Assembly (NCBI RefSeq): GCF_000720925.1
Contig: NZ_JOEE01000007.1
Location: 201,346 to 265,345 of the forward strand
Source: Phycicoccus jejuensis
GTDB lineage: Bacteria; Actinomycetota; Actinomycetes; Actinomycetales; Dermatophilaceae
DNA: 64,000 bases
Reading direction: 5' to 3'
Positions 11,878-20,932 of this stretch are shown piece by piece (the stretch's first letter is position 1; each line of letters begins with the position of its first letter). A program made the position numbers and the translations under genes. The notes beneath the pieces were generated by a model. It was not told the DNA's origin, did no database searches, and saw only the letters and a list, made by a program, of their open reading frames with translations.

Positions 11878-12885
11878 ATGCGGGGCAGGGCGTTCCTGGC
11901 CGTCGTCGCGCTGCTCGCGGTGGCGTCCCTCGGCGGCTGCCGCCTGCCGTGGCAGTGCCCGCTCGGCGACGACGGACGTCCGAGCTGCGGGGGCGTCGTC
12001 CTCGGCACGACGACCGAGCGGCCCGAGAACGCGCTGCTCGCCGCCGCCGACGACTACGCCGGCCGGCCCTTCGGCATGGTCTACCGCTTCCACGAGATCG
12101 ACGAGGCCTTCCCCACGGACGAGGAGCGGGCGATCGTGGCCTCCGGGCGGTTGCTGCACCTGTCGGTCGACACGCGTACCGGCAGCTCCCGCGAGGACCT
12201 CTCGTGGTCCGCGGTGGCCGAGGGGCGGCACGACGCCGAGCTCGAGGCGCAGGGACGGGCCATCGCGGCGCTGCGCGCGCCGGTCCTCGTCACCTACGAG
12301 CACGAGATGGACCAGGCGTCCAAGGCGGCCCTCGGCGGCCCCGAGGACTTCGTCGCGGCGTGGCGGCACGTCCACGACGTCTACGAGCGCGCCGGGGCCA
12401 GCAACGTCGTCTGGGTCTGGGTCGCCTCCGGGACGGTCCCCACCCTGGAGCGGGCCAGCCGCATGTGGCCGGGCAACGACGTCGTCGACTGGATCAGCTG
12501 GGACGTCTACAACCCGGCCGGGTGCCGCGCGGACCGGCTCTCGACGGACCGCCACGTGTCCTTCGAGGAGTCCTTCTCGGTGTTCGACGACTGGTTGCGC
12601 CAGAACGGCCCCGGCCTCGGCATCGACGTCACCAAGCCGAAGATGGTCAGCGAGACCGGCAGCGTCGTGTACCCCGACGACCCGGCCCTGACCGCCCGCT
12701 GGTACGCCGAGATGCCGGACGTGCTGCGCCGCCACCCGGACGTCGTGGCGGTCGGCCTGTGGGACCACACCGGCATCGCGAGCTGCGACTACCGCTTCAG
12801 CGCGGTCCCCGCCCTCCGGCCCGCCATCCGCGCCCTCGCCGCCTCCGACGTGTTCGCCGACCTCGACGTCCGACCCGTCCGCTGA
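11878..12885 (+). CDS. GH26-like lipoprotein
   Basis: This 335-residue lipoprotein has a signal peptide MRGRAFLAVVALLAVASLGG and lipobox ASLGGC. The body reads as a GH26-clan barrel. The acid/base candidate is Glu143 in TYEHEMDQ and the nucleophile candidate is Glu259 in MVSETGS; a WISWDVYN strand and WVWVAS strand fit the fold. Extra cysteines near the N terminus (RLPWQCPLGDDGRPSC) may form a disulfide. ATG 11878 is preferred because GGAG precedes it by 7 bases; ATG 11866 is the alternative. It faces the flippase gene convergently with 1 bp between. It is likely anchored outside the membrane and acts on the polymer made here; the substrate is unknown. Confidence 0.78.
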   Translation: MRGRAFLAVVALLAVASLGGCRLPWQCPLGDDGRPSCGGVVLGTTTERPENALLAAADDYAGRPFGMVYRFHEIDEAFPTDEERAIVASGRLLHLSVDTRTGSSREDLSWSAVAEGRHDAELEAQGRAIAALRAPVLVTYEHEMDQASKAALGGPEDFVAAWRHVHDVYERAGASNVVWVWVASGTVPTLERASRMWPGNDVVDWISWDVYNPAGCRADRLSTDRHVSFEESFSVFDDWLRQNGPGLGIDVTKPKMVSETGSVVYPDDPALTARWYAEMPDVLRRHPDVVAVGLWDHTGIASCDYRFSAVPALRPAIRALAASDVFADLDVRPVR

Positions 12886-12886
12886 C

Positions 12887-14452
12887 TCAGCGGCGCCGCC
12901 GGGAGCGCAGCGCGGACGCCAGCTCGGTGAGGCCCAGGCGGCGCCGGAGGACGGCGCAGCCGGCCACGTACAGCACCCCGGCGACGAGCAGCCCGACGCC
13001 GAACGCCGCGAGGTCGTCGCCTATGAGGACACGGACGGCCGCCAGGGGCGCCCCGGCCGCCACGAGACCGAGCAGGGCCGCGGTCACCGTGGGCGCGCCG
13101 AACGGGTGCAGGCGCAGGGCCGAGGTGACCTGGGCGAGGGCGAGCAGGTTGCGCAGCACGATCGCGGCCGCCCACCCGACGGCGGCCCCGACGATGCCGT
13201 ACCGCGGGATGAGCACGACGTCGAGACCGATCTGGACCCCCAGGCCGAGCAGGGTGTTGACAAGGGTCCACGTCGTCCGTCCGGACATCGTGAGCACCAC
13301 CTCGACCATCCCGAGGAGCGAGGAGAGCATGAGCGAGACCGCGAGGATCACCACGACGCTCGCGCCGGCGTCGTAGTCGCCGCCGAAGATGTGGACGACC
13401 GTCGTCGAGAAGGCCGCGAGGGCGAGGTAGAGCGGCCAGGTCATCAGCACCAGCCACGCGGTGGAGGACCGGTACAGCTCGCCCACCGCGTCGCGGTCGT
13501 CGACGGCGAGGTGCTCCGCGAAGCGCGGCTGCGCCGCGAGCGTGACCGCCTGGCTGCCCATCTGCCCGGCGACGACGAAGCGCGTGGCCGCCGCGTAGAC
13601 GGCGGCCGGGACGGCGCCGGCCAGGGCGGCGACGAGGACGATGTCGAGGCGCTGCATCGCCATCTGCGCCACCGCCATGATGGCGCGCGGCCACGTGAAC
13701 GACCAGAACTCGCGCCCCCGCCGCCCGCTGTCGCCGGGCCGCGCCGTGCGCGAGAGCAGCCGGAGGGCCCACACCGTGCCGATGGCGGCCGTGACGACGT
13801 AGCTCGCCGCCCAGCCCCCCACCGCCCCGGAGGGACCGAGGGTCAGGGTCGCGAGCGCGACGAGGGCCAGCTGCGCCACCGGCCGGACCACCAGCGTGAC
13901 GACGGCCGTCGGGCGCATCGTCCCGAGGCCGCGCGTGGCGGAGACCGCGAGGTTCTCGACCGAGGCGACGAGGAGGAAGGGGGCGAGGACGCGGACGGCC
14001 GTCGCCGTCGCCTCGGGCTGGTCGTCGCTGATCAGCCGCCCGACCGCGGGGGCCGCGACGACGAACGCGACCGAGAGCACGAGCGTCCAGGCGAGGACGG
14101 GGACGGCGGCGGCCCTCAGGTGGGCGTGCACGTCGCCCGGTCGGCCGAGCGCCCGCACGCGGGAGAGGAAGTACACCAGCCCCGTGTTCGTGCCGAGCTG
14201 GGCCACGGTGACCACGACGAGGAAGCCCGAGGTGGTGGCGAAGAAGACACCGGCCTCGGTCTGGGGCAGCGCCCGGGCCACGACGACGGTCAGGGCGAAG
14301 CCGACGACGGCGTTGACGACGGCACCCGCCAGGTTGGCGGCGCCGCCGCGGGCCACGCCGGCCGCGCCCCTGCCGGTGGCGGCGACGGGGACGTCGGCGG
14401 CGTCGTCGGGCGCGAGGTCCACCGGCGAGGTGCCGACGTCCTTACCGGCCAC
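12887..14452 (-). CDS. Wzx-like polysaccharide flippase
   Basis: This MOP-superfamily membrane protein of 521 residues moves undecaprenyl-linked repeat units across the membrane. About 12-14 hydrophobic segments are visible from residue ~40 onwards. Typical features are the paired N-terminal helices (VVGFALTVVVARALPQTEAG) and a central GTNTGLVYFLSR segment. The start overlaps the end of the phosphotransferase-like gene by 11 bp, so the two are translationally linked. It is the last gene of a four-gene minus-strand operon that begins with the Wzy-Wzz fusion at 19821. Confidence 0.87.
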   Translation of the reverse strand: MAGKDVGTSPVDLAPDDAADVPVAATGRGAAGVARGGAANLAGAVVNAVVGFALTVVVARALPQTEAGVFFATTSGFLVVVTVAQLGTNTGLVYFLSRVRALGRPGDVHAHLRAAAVPVLAWTLVLSVAFVVAAPAVGRLISDDQPEATATAVRVLAPFLLVASVENLAVSATRGLGTMRPTAVVTLVVRPVAQLALVALATLTLGPSGAVGGWAASYVVTAAIGTVWALRLLSRTARPGDSGRRGREFWSFTWPRAIMAVAQMAMQRLDIVLVAALAGAVPAAVYAAATRFVVAGQMGSQAVTLAAQPRFAEHLAVDDRDAVGELYRSSTAWLVLMTWPLYLALAAFSTTVVHIFGGDYDAGASVVVILAVSLMLSSLLGMVEVVLTMSGRTTWTLVNTLLGLGVQIGLDVVLIPRYGIVGAAVGWAAAIVLRNLLALAQVTSALRLHPFGAPTVTAALLGLVAAGAPLAAVRVLIGDDLAAFGVGLLVAGVLYVAGCAVLRRRLGLTELASALRSRRRR

Positions 14453-15668
14453 CGGGCCACCGTCCGGCGGTGAGTCCGGCGAGCGAGGGCTCGAGCCACT
14501 CCTCGAGCCGCGAGAGCCGCGTCTGGTGGTCGCCGGTCTCGAGGTACCCGAGGGCCAGCTCGACGAGGTAGAGGGCGAGGACGAGCGCGGGGTCCGCCGG
14601 CGACCAGGGCGCGAGCAGCCCGTCGGCCTCGCGCTCGAGCTCGGCGACGGCGGCGCGAGGGTGCACGCCGCAGACGACGACGAGCTCCTGCAGGCGGTGG
14701 TGGAGGAGGTCGCTGCCGGCCGGCACCGGACCCCCGTGACCCTCCCAGTCCCACACCGCGAGCCTGCCGTCGGCCGGCGCCATGTTCCAGGGGGCGAAGT
14801 CGCCGTGCCACGACGCCCACGGGACCGGGGTCCCGTCGGCCCCGGCCGCCATCCGGGCCAGGGTGCGGTCGAGCACCTGCCCCGGACCGGACGCGGGGAG
14901 CCGGCGCACCCGGTCCACGAGGTCGCTCCAGGGCCCCTGCGCTCCCACGGGCGACCGGACGGTGTCGTCGAGCCCGGCCAGCTCGACCGCCGCGGCGGAC
15001 ACCAGCGACGGCGTCACCCTCCCGCGGCCGCCCACCGGGGACTGCACGAGCACCGACAGACCCTCCCACCCCTCGTGGGCGAGCACCGTGGGCACCACCA
15101 GGTGGTGCACCTCGACCCGCCCGAGCCGCCCGAGGACGGCTGCCTCGTGGTCGACGAGGGCACGGGTCGTGGCGTCGACGCCGACCTTGGCGAACGCCAG
15201 CGTCGAGCCGTCGTCGCCGAGCACCCGCAGGACGGGCTTCTGCAGCGCGCGGACGCGCCCCACGCCCATCGCGAGGGTCACCGGCCGGCCGAGGACCTCC
15301 TCGAGGAGGATGTCGAGGGCCGGCGCTCCCGGTCGGGGCGCCACGACGAGGTGCGGCAGCAGGCCGAGCAGGCCGCTGCGGGCGGCGCGGCCGAGGAGCG
15401 ACACCGCCACGCCCCGGGCACCGCCACCGCCGAGGCCGGACACCACGGCGCCGGCGACCGCGCGGTTCCGGGTCGGGACGAGCAGCCGCGGGTCGGCCGC
15501 CCGGGGGACGAGCGCCCACGCGCGGGCGTCGGCGTGCCGTGGCCGCCGGCCGACCGTGACCGAGGCGCCGGGGTACATGGACCCGACGACCCCGCGGACG
15601 TACTCCAGGCCCGGACGGCCGGCCCGCGGGCCGGCCGTCGTGGGATGCCGTGCGGCAGAGCTGCTCAC
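14442..15668 (-). CDS. phosphotransferase-fold protein (APH-like)
   Basis: This 408-residue protein has the C-terminal half of the aminoglycoside-phosphotransferase/choline-kinase fold. The catalytic loop is WHGDFAPWNM (residues ~286-295, Brenner motif His-Gly-Asp-x4-Asn), followed by the metal-binding VWDWEGHG. A candidate ATP lysine lies in TLAFAKVG. The first 110 residues are basic and carry no recognisable domain. The GTG start overlaps the previous stop (GTGA), and its end overlaps the flippase start by 11 bp, so it belongs to the polysaccharide operon. Phosphorylating a sugar, a lipid carrier or a substituent is plausible. Antibiotic resistance is unlikely from the context. Confidence 0.75.
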   Translation of the reverse strand: MSSSAARHPTTAGPRAGRPGLEYVRGVVGSMYPGASVTVGRRPRHADARAWALVPRAADPRLLVPTRNRAVAGAVVSGLGGGGARGVAVSLLGRAARSGLLGLLPHLVVAPRPGAPALDILLEEVLGRPVTLAMGVGRVRALQKPVLRVLGDDGSTLAFAKVGVDATTRALVDHEAAVLGRLGRVEVHHLVVPTVLAHEGWEGLSVLVQSPVGGRGRVTPSLVSAAAVELAGLDDTVRSPVGAQGPWSDLVDRVRRLPASGPGQVLDRTLARMAAGADGTPVPWASWHGDFAPWNMAPADGRLAVWDWEGHGGPVPAGSDLLHHRLQELVVVCGVHPRAAVAELEREADGLLAPWSPADPALVLALYLVELALGYLETGDHQTRLSRLEEWLEPSLAGLTAGRWPGGR

Positions 15669-17236
15669 GCGCCGCCCTTGGCCACCCGCAGGTCCTCGGA
15701 CCCGGCGACGGGAGCGGTGTCCTCGACCTGCTTGGCGACGACCGGAGCCTCGTGCTCGCGCCGCGCGTACTGGACGCTGACGAGCCCGAGGACGGAGATA
15801 CCGAGGTGGCCGACGCGGCGCACCGTCCGGCGGACGTCGTCACGCAGCGAGCGACGGTCGGCGGCCACGAGGACCACCCCCGTGGAGGCCAGGGCCAGCT
15901 CGTTGGTCTCGGAGAGGCTGATGACGGGCGCGGCCACGACGACGTACTCGTGCCGGGCGGCCAGGTGGTCCAGCACCTCGCGCAGGCGGTTGCTCGCCAG
16001 CTGCTCGCGGATCGACCGACCGACGGAGCCGCCCGTGACGACGTGGTAGCCGCCCCAGGCCTCGGCGACCGGGACGCGGACGGGACCGCTGTCGGCGATG
16101 GCGTCGGCGAGCCCGTAGCCGCCCTCCACGCCCGTCAGCTCCTCGATCGACCCGTCGGCGAGCGTCGCGTCGACGAGGCAGACCGAGTGGCCGCTCACCG
16201 CGATGCTCGTCGCGAGGTTGACCGCGACGCGGTGGCCGGCCCGCTCGAGGGTCTCGTCGAGACCGGCGACGACGACGACCGCGGGGGCCGGCGCCTGGGC
16301 GAAGAGCGAGGCACGGACGCCGCGGTAGGCGTCGGCCAGGGCCCCGCCGTCCTTGGTGACGATGCCCTGGTTGCCGTTGCCGAGCCCGGCGGGGACCAGC
16401 CCCATGACGGACAGCGACTCGACGTCGGCGTCGGCGGCCGAGCGGATGTGGTCATCGGTGCGCTCGCGCCAGATGGCGAGACCGAGGCCCAGCACGAGGC
16501 CGAGGAGCACGGCGACGACGACGAGGAGGACGACCGGCAGGCCGTCCTTCGCCGTGGCCAGGGACGCGGGCGTGACGACCGTACCCGGGGCGACGGGCGT
16601 CGCCTCGAGCGTCCCGATCTGGTCCTGCAGCGTGGCGAGGCGGTTGGTGTAGAGCTGCACCTGGGCGACGGCCTCCGCGGAGGGGTCCGTGCCGCCCGCC
16701 GAGGCGGCGGCCTTCTTCAGCCCCGCCGAGGCGGTGTCGGACTGCTGCTTGAGCAGGTCGAGCTGGCCGGTCACGTTGGACTCCGCCTGGTTGCGGCGGT
16801 ACTGCAGGAGGGCGTCGGCGTAGGCCGACGCGAAGCGCTGCGCCGTGCGCGGCGAGTCCCCGGTGTACTCGATGCGCACGATCTGGGTGTTCGGCGGCAC
16901 CGACACCTCGACCTCGGACGCGGCGGCCTCGATCTTCTCGCGCATCGCCACGGCGACGATGTCCGCGACCGGCGGGGACTTCACGAGCCCGGCCTCGGTC
17001 TGCATCGCGACGTTGATCTGGTCACCGCTGCGGGAGGAGTCGGTGGTCAGCGCGTTGCCCGGCGTCGGGTTGAGCAGGACGTCGGTGGTCGACGTGTAGG
17101 CGACCGGCAGCCGCAGGACGACGAGCGCCCCGAGGGCACCGACGAGGAGCGCCGTGAGCACGATCGTGCGCCAGCGGTTCCTCATCGCGTCGGCCAGCAG
17201 GCCGAGTCTCACTTCTTCGGTGGGAAGGGACTCCAC
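15665..17236 (-). CDS. Wzz/CpsCD-like polysaccharide co-polymerase
   Basis: This 523-residue chain-length regulator has two membrane helices (residues ~23-43 and ~228-252) around an extracytoplasmic coiled region with NQAESNVTGQLDLLKQQ, the Wzz pattern. A CpsD/BY-kinase-like ATPase domain follows (~residues 300-505). The place for Walker A reads AGLDETLERAGHRVAVNLAT, with no GKS/GKT, while the Walker A'-like VCLVDATL survives. No C-terminal tyrosine cluster is present. It therefore looks like a pseudokinase. The GTG start at 17236 has AAGGA 6 bases upstream; it overlaps the end of the Wzy-Wzz fusion gene by 28 bp. Loss of phosphorylation control is inferred. Confidence 0.85.
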   Translation of the reverse strand: MESLPTEEVRLGLLADAMRNRWRTIVLTALLVGALGALVVLRLPVAYTSTTDVLLNPTPGNALTTDSSRSGDQINVAMQTEAGLVKSPPVADIVAVAMREKIEAAASEVEVSVPPNTQIVRIEYTGDSPRTAQRFASAYADALLQYRRNQAESNVTGQLDLLKQQSDTASAGLKKAAASAGGTDPSAEAVAQVQLYTNRLATLQDQIGTLEATPVAPGTVVTPASLATAKDGLPVVLLVVVAVLLGLVLGLGLAIWRERTDDHIRSAADADVESLSVMGLVPAGLGNGNQGIVTKDGGALADAYRGVRASLFAQAPAPAVVVVAGLDETLERAGHRVAVNLATSIAVSGHSVCLVDATLADGSIEELTGVEGGYGLADAIADSGPVRVPVAEAWGGYHVVTGGSVGRSIREQLASNRLREVLDHLAARHEYVVVAAPVISLSETNELALASTGVVLVAADRRSLRDDVRRTVRRVGHLGISVLGLVSVQYARREHEAPVVAKQVEDTAPVAGSEDLRVAKGGA

Positions 17237-19821
17237 TGGAGTTCCTTTCTGTTGGGAGTGATGGCTGCGCGGACCCGGGCACCCCAGCCCGGGCGACGGC
17301 GCTGGAGCAGGACGACCCCGACGACGTCGAGGTTGCTCCGACGGAGGCGGGCGACGCGTCGTCGCAGCCGTCCGAGGCGGGTGGAGGACGTGGCGACGAC
17401 GATGACGTCGTCGTCGCTGCCGAGGCGGTGGACCGACTCCCGGCGCCGGTTCTGGTGGGCGTACCCGTCGAGGAGCTCGGCGACGAGGAGGGCCCGTGGG
17501 TCCTCCCCGACGGCGAGGACGGTGGCCGGCGAGTGCAGGCGGACGGCGTCGACGGCCGCGGCCCACGCGAGCTCGTGGTCGACGTAGGTGCGGCCGTCGG
17601 CGGTGACCGACCGGTCGGGCAGGGTCGCGAGGAGCGGGACCTCGGCGGCTCCGGACAGGTCGCGGACCCGGGCGATCCGGGCGCCCACGAGACCGCGCAC
17701 CCGCGCGAGGAGCAGGCCGACGAGCAGCCCCGCGAACAGCCCGGTCCCGGCGGACACGACCATGGCGTCGCGTGACACGCTGACGCTGGGCGGACGCACC
17801 ACCGTCCCGGCCTCGAGGGGCATGACGGCGGCGCGGGCTCCCTGGCCGGCGGCGCGGCCGGCCTTGTCGAGGAGGACTCCCCGCGTCTCGTCGAGCACGC
17901 GGAGGGTGGTGCGGTCGCCGGCGTCCTTGAGCTGGTCGAGCGAGCCGTCGACCGTGCTGATGGCCGCGATGCCCGAGGTGTACCGCGCGTCGAACTGCGC
18001 CACGGCGTCCTTGCGCTCGTCCTCGAGCAGGGCCCCCCGCAGGCGCAGGACGGTGTCGCCCGCCGCGTCGATGGCGGCGAGGGCGGCGCCGGGCTCGCTG
18101 CCGGCGTAGCGCAGGTTGAGGATGCGCGAGTTGGGGTCGGCGGAGACGTAGAGGTCGTCCGGGTCGATGGGGTGCTCGGCCGCGGCCGCCATCGCCGTCG
18201 TCACCTGGGTGTCCCTCGCCAGCTGGGCGAGCGTGTCGAGGGTGGCCTCGCGGCCGACGTCGGCGAGCTCGGACTCGCGGGGCACGACGATGCTCACCGT
18301 CGCCACCGACTGCGGGCCCTGCGCGAGCTGGTAGGCGACCCCGCCACCCAGCCCGGCGACGGAGGCCAGGACGAGCAGGAGGGCGTGGCGCCGGACGAGG
18401 CCGACGTAGCCGCCGAGGGTGTACTCGTCGTCCGGGCGCAGGCGGCTCGCGGCGCGCCGCCGCTCGTCGTCCGCACGCCAGATGAGGCCGACGGCGATGA
18501 GCGCGGCCACGGTCGAGATCCCGATCGAGTCGTAGAAGGGCAGGGTGACGGCCTGCGCCACCAGCACGCACACCCCGAGCGTCGCGGTGCGCGAGGGCAG
18601 CCGGAGCCCGCGCAGCAGCCACAGCCCGAGGAAGGACAGGTAGAAGACGAGCCCGACGACGCCCTGCGAGTACACGACGAGCCAGACCTGCCCCTGCGTC
18701 CCCAGCGCGGGCGGCGTGCACAGGGGACAGCTCGGCGAGGTCCCTCCCGCGATCGAGTAGAACGAGCTCACGGCGTCGCGGGTCGACCCGAAGCCGATGA
18801 CCGGGGACCCCTCGACGACGCTCTCGACAGTGAGCGTCGCGAGCGTGGCCCGCCCGTCGTTGCTCGTCGGGTTGTCGAACCGGGACTGGACGAGCGCCCC
18901 GAGCGGGCTGAAGAGCACGACGCCGGCCAGCACGGTGACCGCCGCCGCGAGCGCCACGACGGAGCGCAGCCGGCCGTGCGCCGCCGAGCGCAGCGCCACG
19001 GTCGCGGCCATCGCGACCACCGCGATCCACATCCCGCGGTTGAGCGACAGCACACCGGGCACCGTCGCGAGCGCGAGGACGGGCAGCGCGAGGCGGCGGC
19101 GCCACCCGGCGTCGGGGCCGAACCAGGCGTGGAGGAAGAACGGGAGGAAGCAGGCGAAGTTCAGTCCCCAGATGTTGGCGTAGCTGAACGGCGCGCTCGG
19201 CCGGGGGTGGGACGTGACCGCCTGCGCGTAGTCCTGCACGACCTCCGGGTGGACGAGGAACTCGATGAACTGGACCTGCGTGAGACCACGCGGCAGGGCC
19301 ATCTCGAGGACCGACGGGAACGCGAGCTGGGGCAGGAGGATCCCGAGCCAGCCCCCGGCCACGATCGTGAGGAACATCGCGGCGCCGGCCCGGGCGATGC
19401 GCGTCGTGGTCAGGTGCTCCCGGACGGCCCCGATGTAGACGAGGACGACCGTGGCGGAGGCGTACCACCCGAAGCGGTAGGCCCAGGAGAGGTAGCGGCC
19501 CATCGACGTCTCCGGCACGGTGTGCGGCGCCACGACCTGCAGGACGATGACCCCGGCCACCACCCAGAGGAGGAAGAGCAGCCACGTGCCCGTGCCCCGG
19601 GGGACGCGCAGCCGGCGCATCCGCACCATCTCGAGGACCATGACGACGGCGAAGACGTGGCCGACGAAGCTGCTGATGCCGAGCACCCACCACAGGGGGA
19701 AGCCCACGAGCATCCAGACGAGGGGCCACCCCGGGCGCAGGGCTCCGGACCGACGGACCGCCGGAGCGGTCGCCGGCGCGGGCAGCGGCGGGCGGAGTGC
19801 GCGGAGTGGGGTGACCGTCAC
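17209..19821 (-). CDS. Wzy/O-antigen ligase-Wzz fusion protein
   Basis: This ~870-residue protein joins two functions usually on separate chains. Residues ~1-440 form a polytopic O-antigen polymerase/ligase-like domain with about ten hydrophobic helices and a large loop (SHPRPSAPFSYANIWGLNF) typical of Wzy/WaaL. Around 463-500 a Wzz-type helix begins (LGGYVGLVRRH), followed by the extracytoplasmic co-polymerase domain (IVVPRESELADVG) and a second helix at ~680-710 (FAGLLVGLLLARV). The last ~150 residues look like a BY-kinase remnant without a P-loop. GTG 19821 has GGAGG 9 bases before it; GTG 19854 is an alternative. It heads the operon with the second Wzz, the kinase-fold protein and the flippase. 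Confidence 0.82.
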   Translation of the reverse strand: MTVTPLRALRPPLPAPATAPAVRRSGALRPGWPLVWMLVGFPLWWVLGISSFVGHVFAVVMVLEMVRMRRLRVPRGTGTWLLFLLWVVAGVIVLQVVAPHTVPETSMGRYLSWAYRFGWYASATVVLVYIGAVREHLTTTRIARAGAAMFLTIVAGGWLGILLPQLAFPSVLEMALPRGLTQVQFIEFLVHPEVVQDYAQAVTSHPRPSAPFSYANIWGLNFACFLPFFLHAWFGPDAGWRRRLALPVLALATVPGVLSLNRGMWIAVVAMAATVALRSAAHGRLRSVVALAAAVTVLAGVVLFSPLGALVQSRFDNPTSNDGRATLATLTVESVVEGSPVIGFGSTRDAVSSFYSIAGGTSPSCPLCTPPALGTQGQVWLVVYSQGVVGLVFYLSFLGLWLLRGLRLPSRTATLGVCVLVAQAVTLPFYDSIGISTVAALIAVGLIWRADDERRRAASRLRPDDEYTLGGYVGLVRRHALLLVLASVAGLGGGVAYQLAQGPQSVATVSIVVPRESELADVGREATLDTLAQLARDTQVTTAMAAAAEHPIDPDDLYVSADPNSRILNLRYAGSEPGAALAAIDAAGDTVLRLRGALLEDERKDAVAQFDARYTSGIAAISTVDGSLDQLKDAGDRTTLRVLDETRGVLLDKAGRAAGQGARAAVMPLEAGTVVRPPSVSVSRDAMVVSAGTGLFAGLLVGLLLARVRGLVGARIARVRDLSGAAEVPLLATLPDRSVTADGRTYVDHELAWAAAVDAVRLHSPATVLAVGEDPRALLVAELLDGYAHQNRRRESVHRLGSDDDVIVVATSSTRLGRLRRRVARLRRSNLDVVGVVLLQRRRPGWGARVRAAITPNRKELQWSPFPPKK

Positions 19822-19967
19822 GGCCGGCGGCCTCCGCCCCAGGAGGAGGTCCACCGACGCAGGATGACACGAACCGGGGCCCCGCGTCCGACGGTCTTGA
19901 CTACAGTGGCGCAGCCGGAGGCGGCCCGACCGGGGCGAGCCCCGGACGACGACGAGGAGCGGCCGCG

Positions 19968-20909
19968 ATGCAGCCGAACGGCGCAGGGGACGACGCCACG
20001 CAGTGGCCCGACGTGGGCGTGGTGCTCGCGACGCACAACCGCCCGCAGCTGATGCGCGAGGCCCTCGCCTCGATCCTCGGGCAGGACTACCCCGGCCGGA
20101 TCCGCGTCCAGCTCGTCTACGACCGGAGCGAGCCCGAGACCGAGCTCGAGTCGGCGGAGCCGGGGCGCGAGGTCGCGGTGACCGTCAACCACCGCACGCC
20201 GGGACTCGCCGGCGCGCGCAACACCGGCGTGCTGGCGCTGGACACCGAGCTCGTCGCGTTCTGCGACGACGACGACGTCTGGCTGGAGGGCAAGCTCCGC
20301 CGGCAGGTCGAGCTCCTGGTGGGCTCTGCCGGAGCCGAGTTCGTGACCACGGCCATGCGCGTGGACTACGGCGACCGCAGCACGGTGCGCCTCGCGGAGC
20401 GCGACGTCATCACGGTGGGCGACATGGCCCGCTCGCGGATGGCGATGCTGCACTCGTCGTCGTTCGTCTTCCGACGGGACGCCATGCTCGACCGCTTCGG
20501 GCTCGTCGACGAGACCCTCCCCCGCAGCATGGCCGAGGACTGGGACCTGCTGCTGCGCGCGGCGCGCAGCGCGCCGATCGTCCACGTCGACGAGCCGCTC
20601 GTGGGCATCCGCTGGGGTGCCAGCTCCTACTTCAACGACGCGTGGCGCGACAAGAACGAGGCCCACACGTGGCTGCTCGCGAACCACCCGGAGATCGAGG
20701 CCGACACGATCGGCGCCGGGCTGCAGTACGGCAAGCTCGCCTTCGGCCACGCGGTCCTCGGCGAGCGGCGCGAGGCGCTGCGCTGGACGTGGCGCTGCGC
20801 CCGTCGCAACCCCCGCGAGCGTCGATGGGTCCTGGCGCTGCTCGTCTGCGCGGGCGTCTCGGGCGAGTGGATCCAGCGCGAGCTGAACCGCCGCGGCCAC
20901 GGCGTCTGA
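19968..20909 (+). CDS. family 2 glycosyltransferase
   Basis: This 313-residue GT-A fold enzyme transfers a sugar from a nucleotide donor to a lipid-linked acceptor. It begins with VGVVLATHNRPQLMREAL (residues 16-33). The metal-binding acidic motif is FCDDDDVW (98-105). The catalytic-base ED pair lies in MAEDWDLLLRAA (190-191). It has no membrane helix. It reads away from the Wzy-Wzz fusion and is convergent with a sulfotransferase 23 bp away. It is one of only two obvious repeat-unit glycosyltransferases in the locus, so the repeat unit may be short. The donor sugar cannot be told from the sequence. Confidence 0.88.
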   Translation: MQPNGAGDDATQWPDVGVVLATHNRPQLMREALASILGQDYPGRIRVQLVYDRSEPETELESAEPGREVAVTVNHRTPGLAGARNTGVLALDTELVAFCDDDDVWLEGKLRRQVELLVGSAGAEFVTTAMRVDYGDRSTVRLAERDVITVGDMARSRMAMLHSSSFVFRRDAMLDRFGLVDETLPRSMAEDWDLLLRAARSAPIVHVDEPLVGIRWGASSYFNDAWRDKNEAHTWLLANHPEIEADTIGAGLQYGKLAFGHAVLGERREALRWTWRCARRNPRERRWVLALLVCAGVSGEWIQRELNRRGHGV

Positions 20910-20932
20910 GCCCCGGCCGCACGACGCGGGCG

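Noticed and set aside
14442..15668. Aminoglycoside resistance gene
   Set aside because: The kinase fold is present, but the overlapping polysaccharide genes on both sides make a resistance role unlikely.
17237..19870. In-frame upstream extension of the 523-residue Wzz protein to about 1400 codons
   Set aside because: The extension overlaps the Wzy-Wzz gene in another frame and reads as Arg/Ala/Pro-rich shadow. The GTG at 17236 has a good ribosome-binding site.
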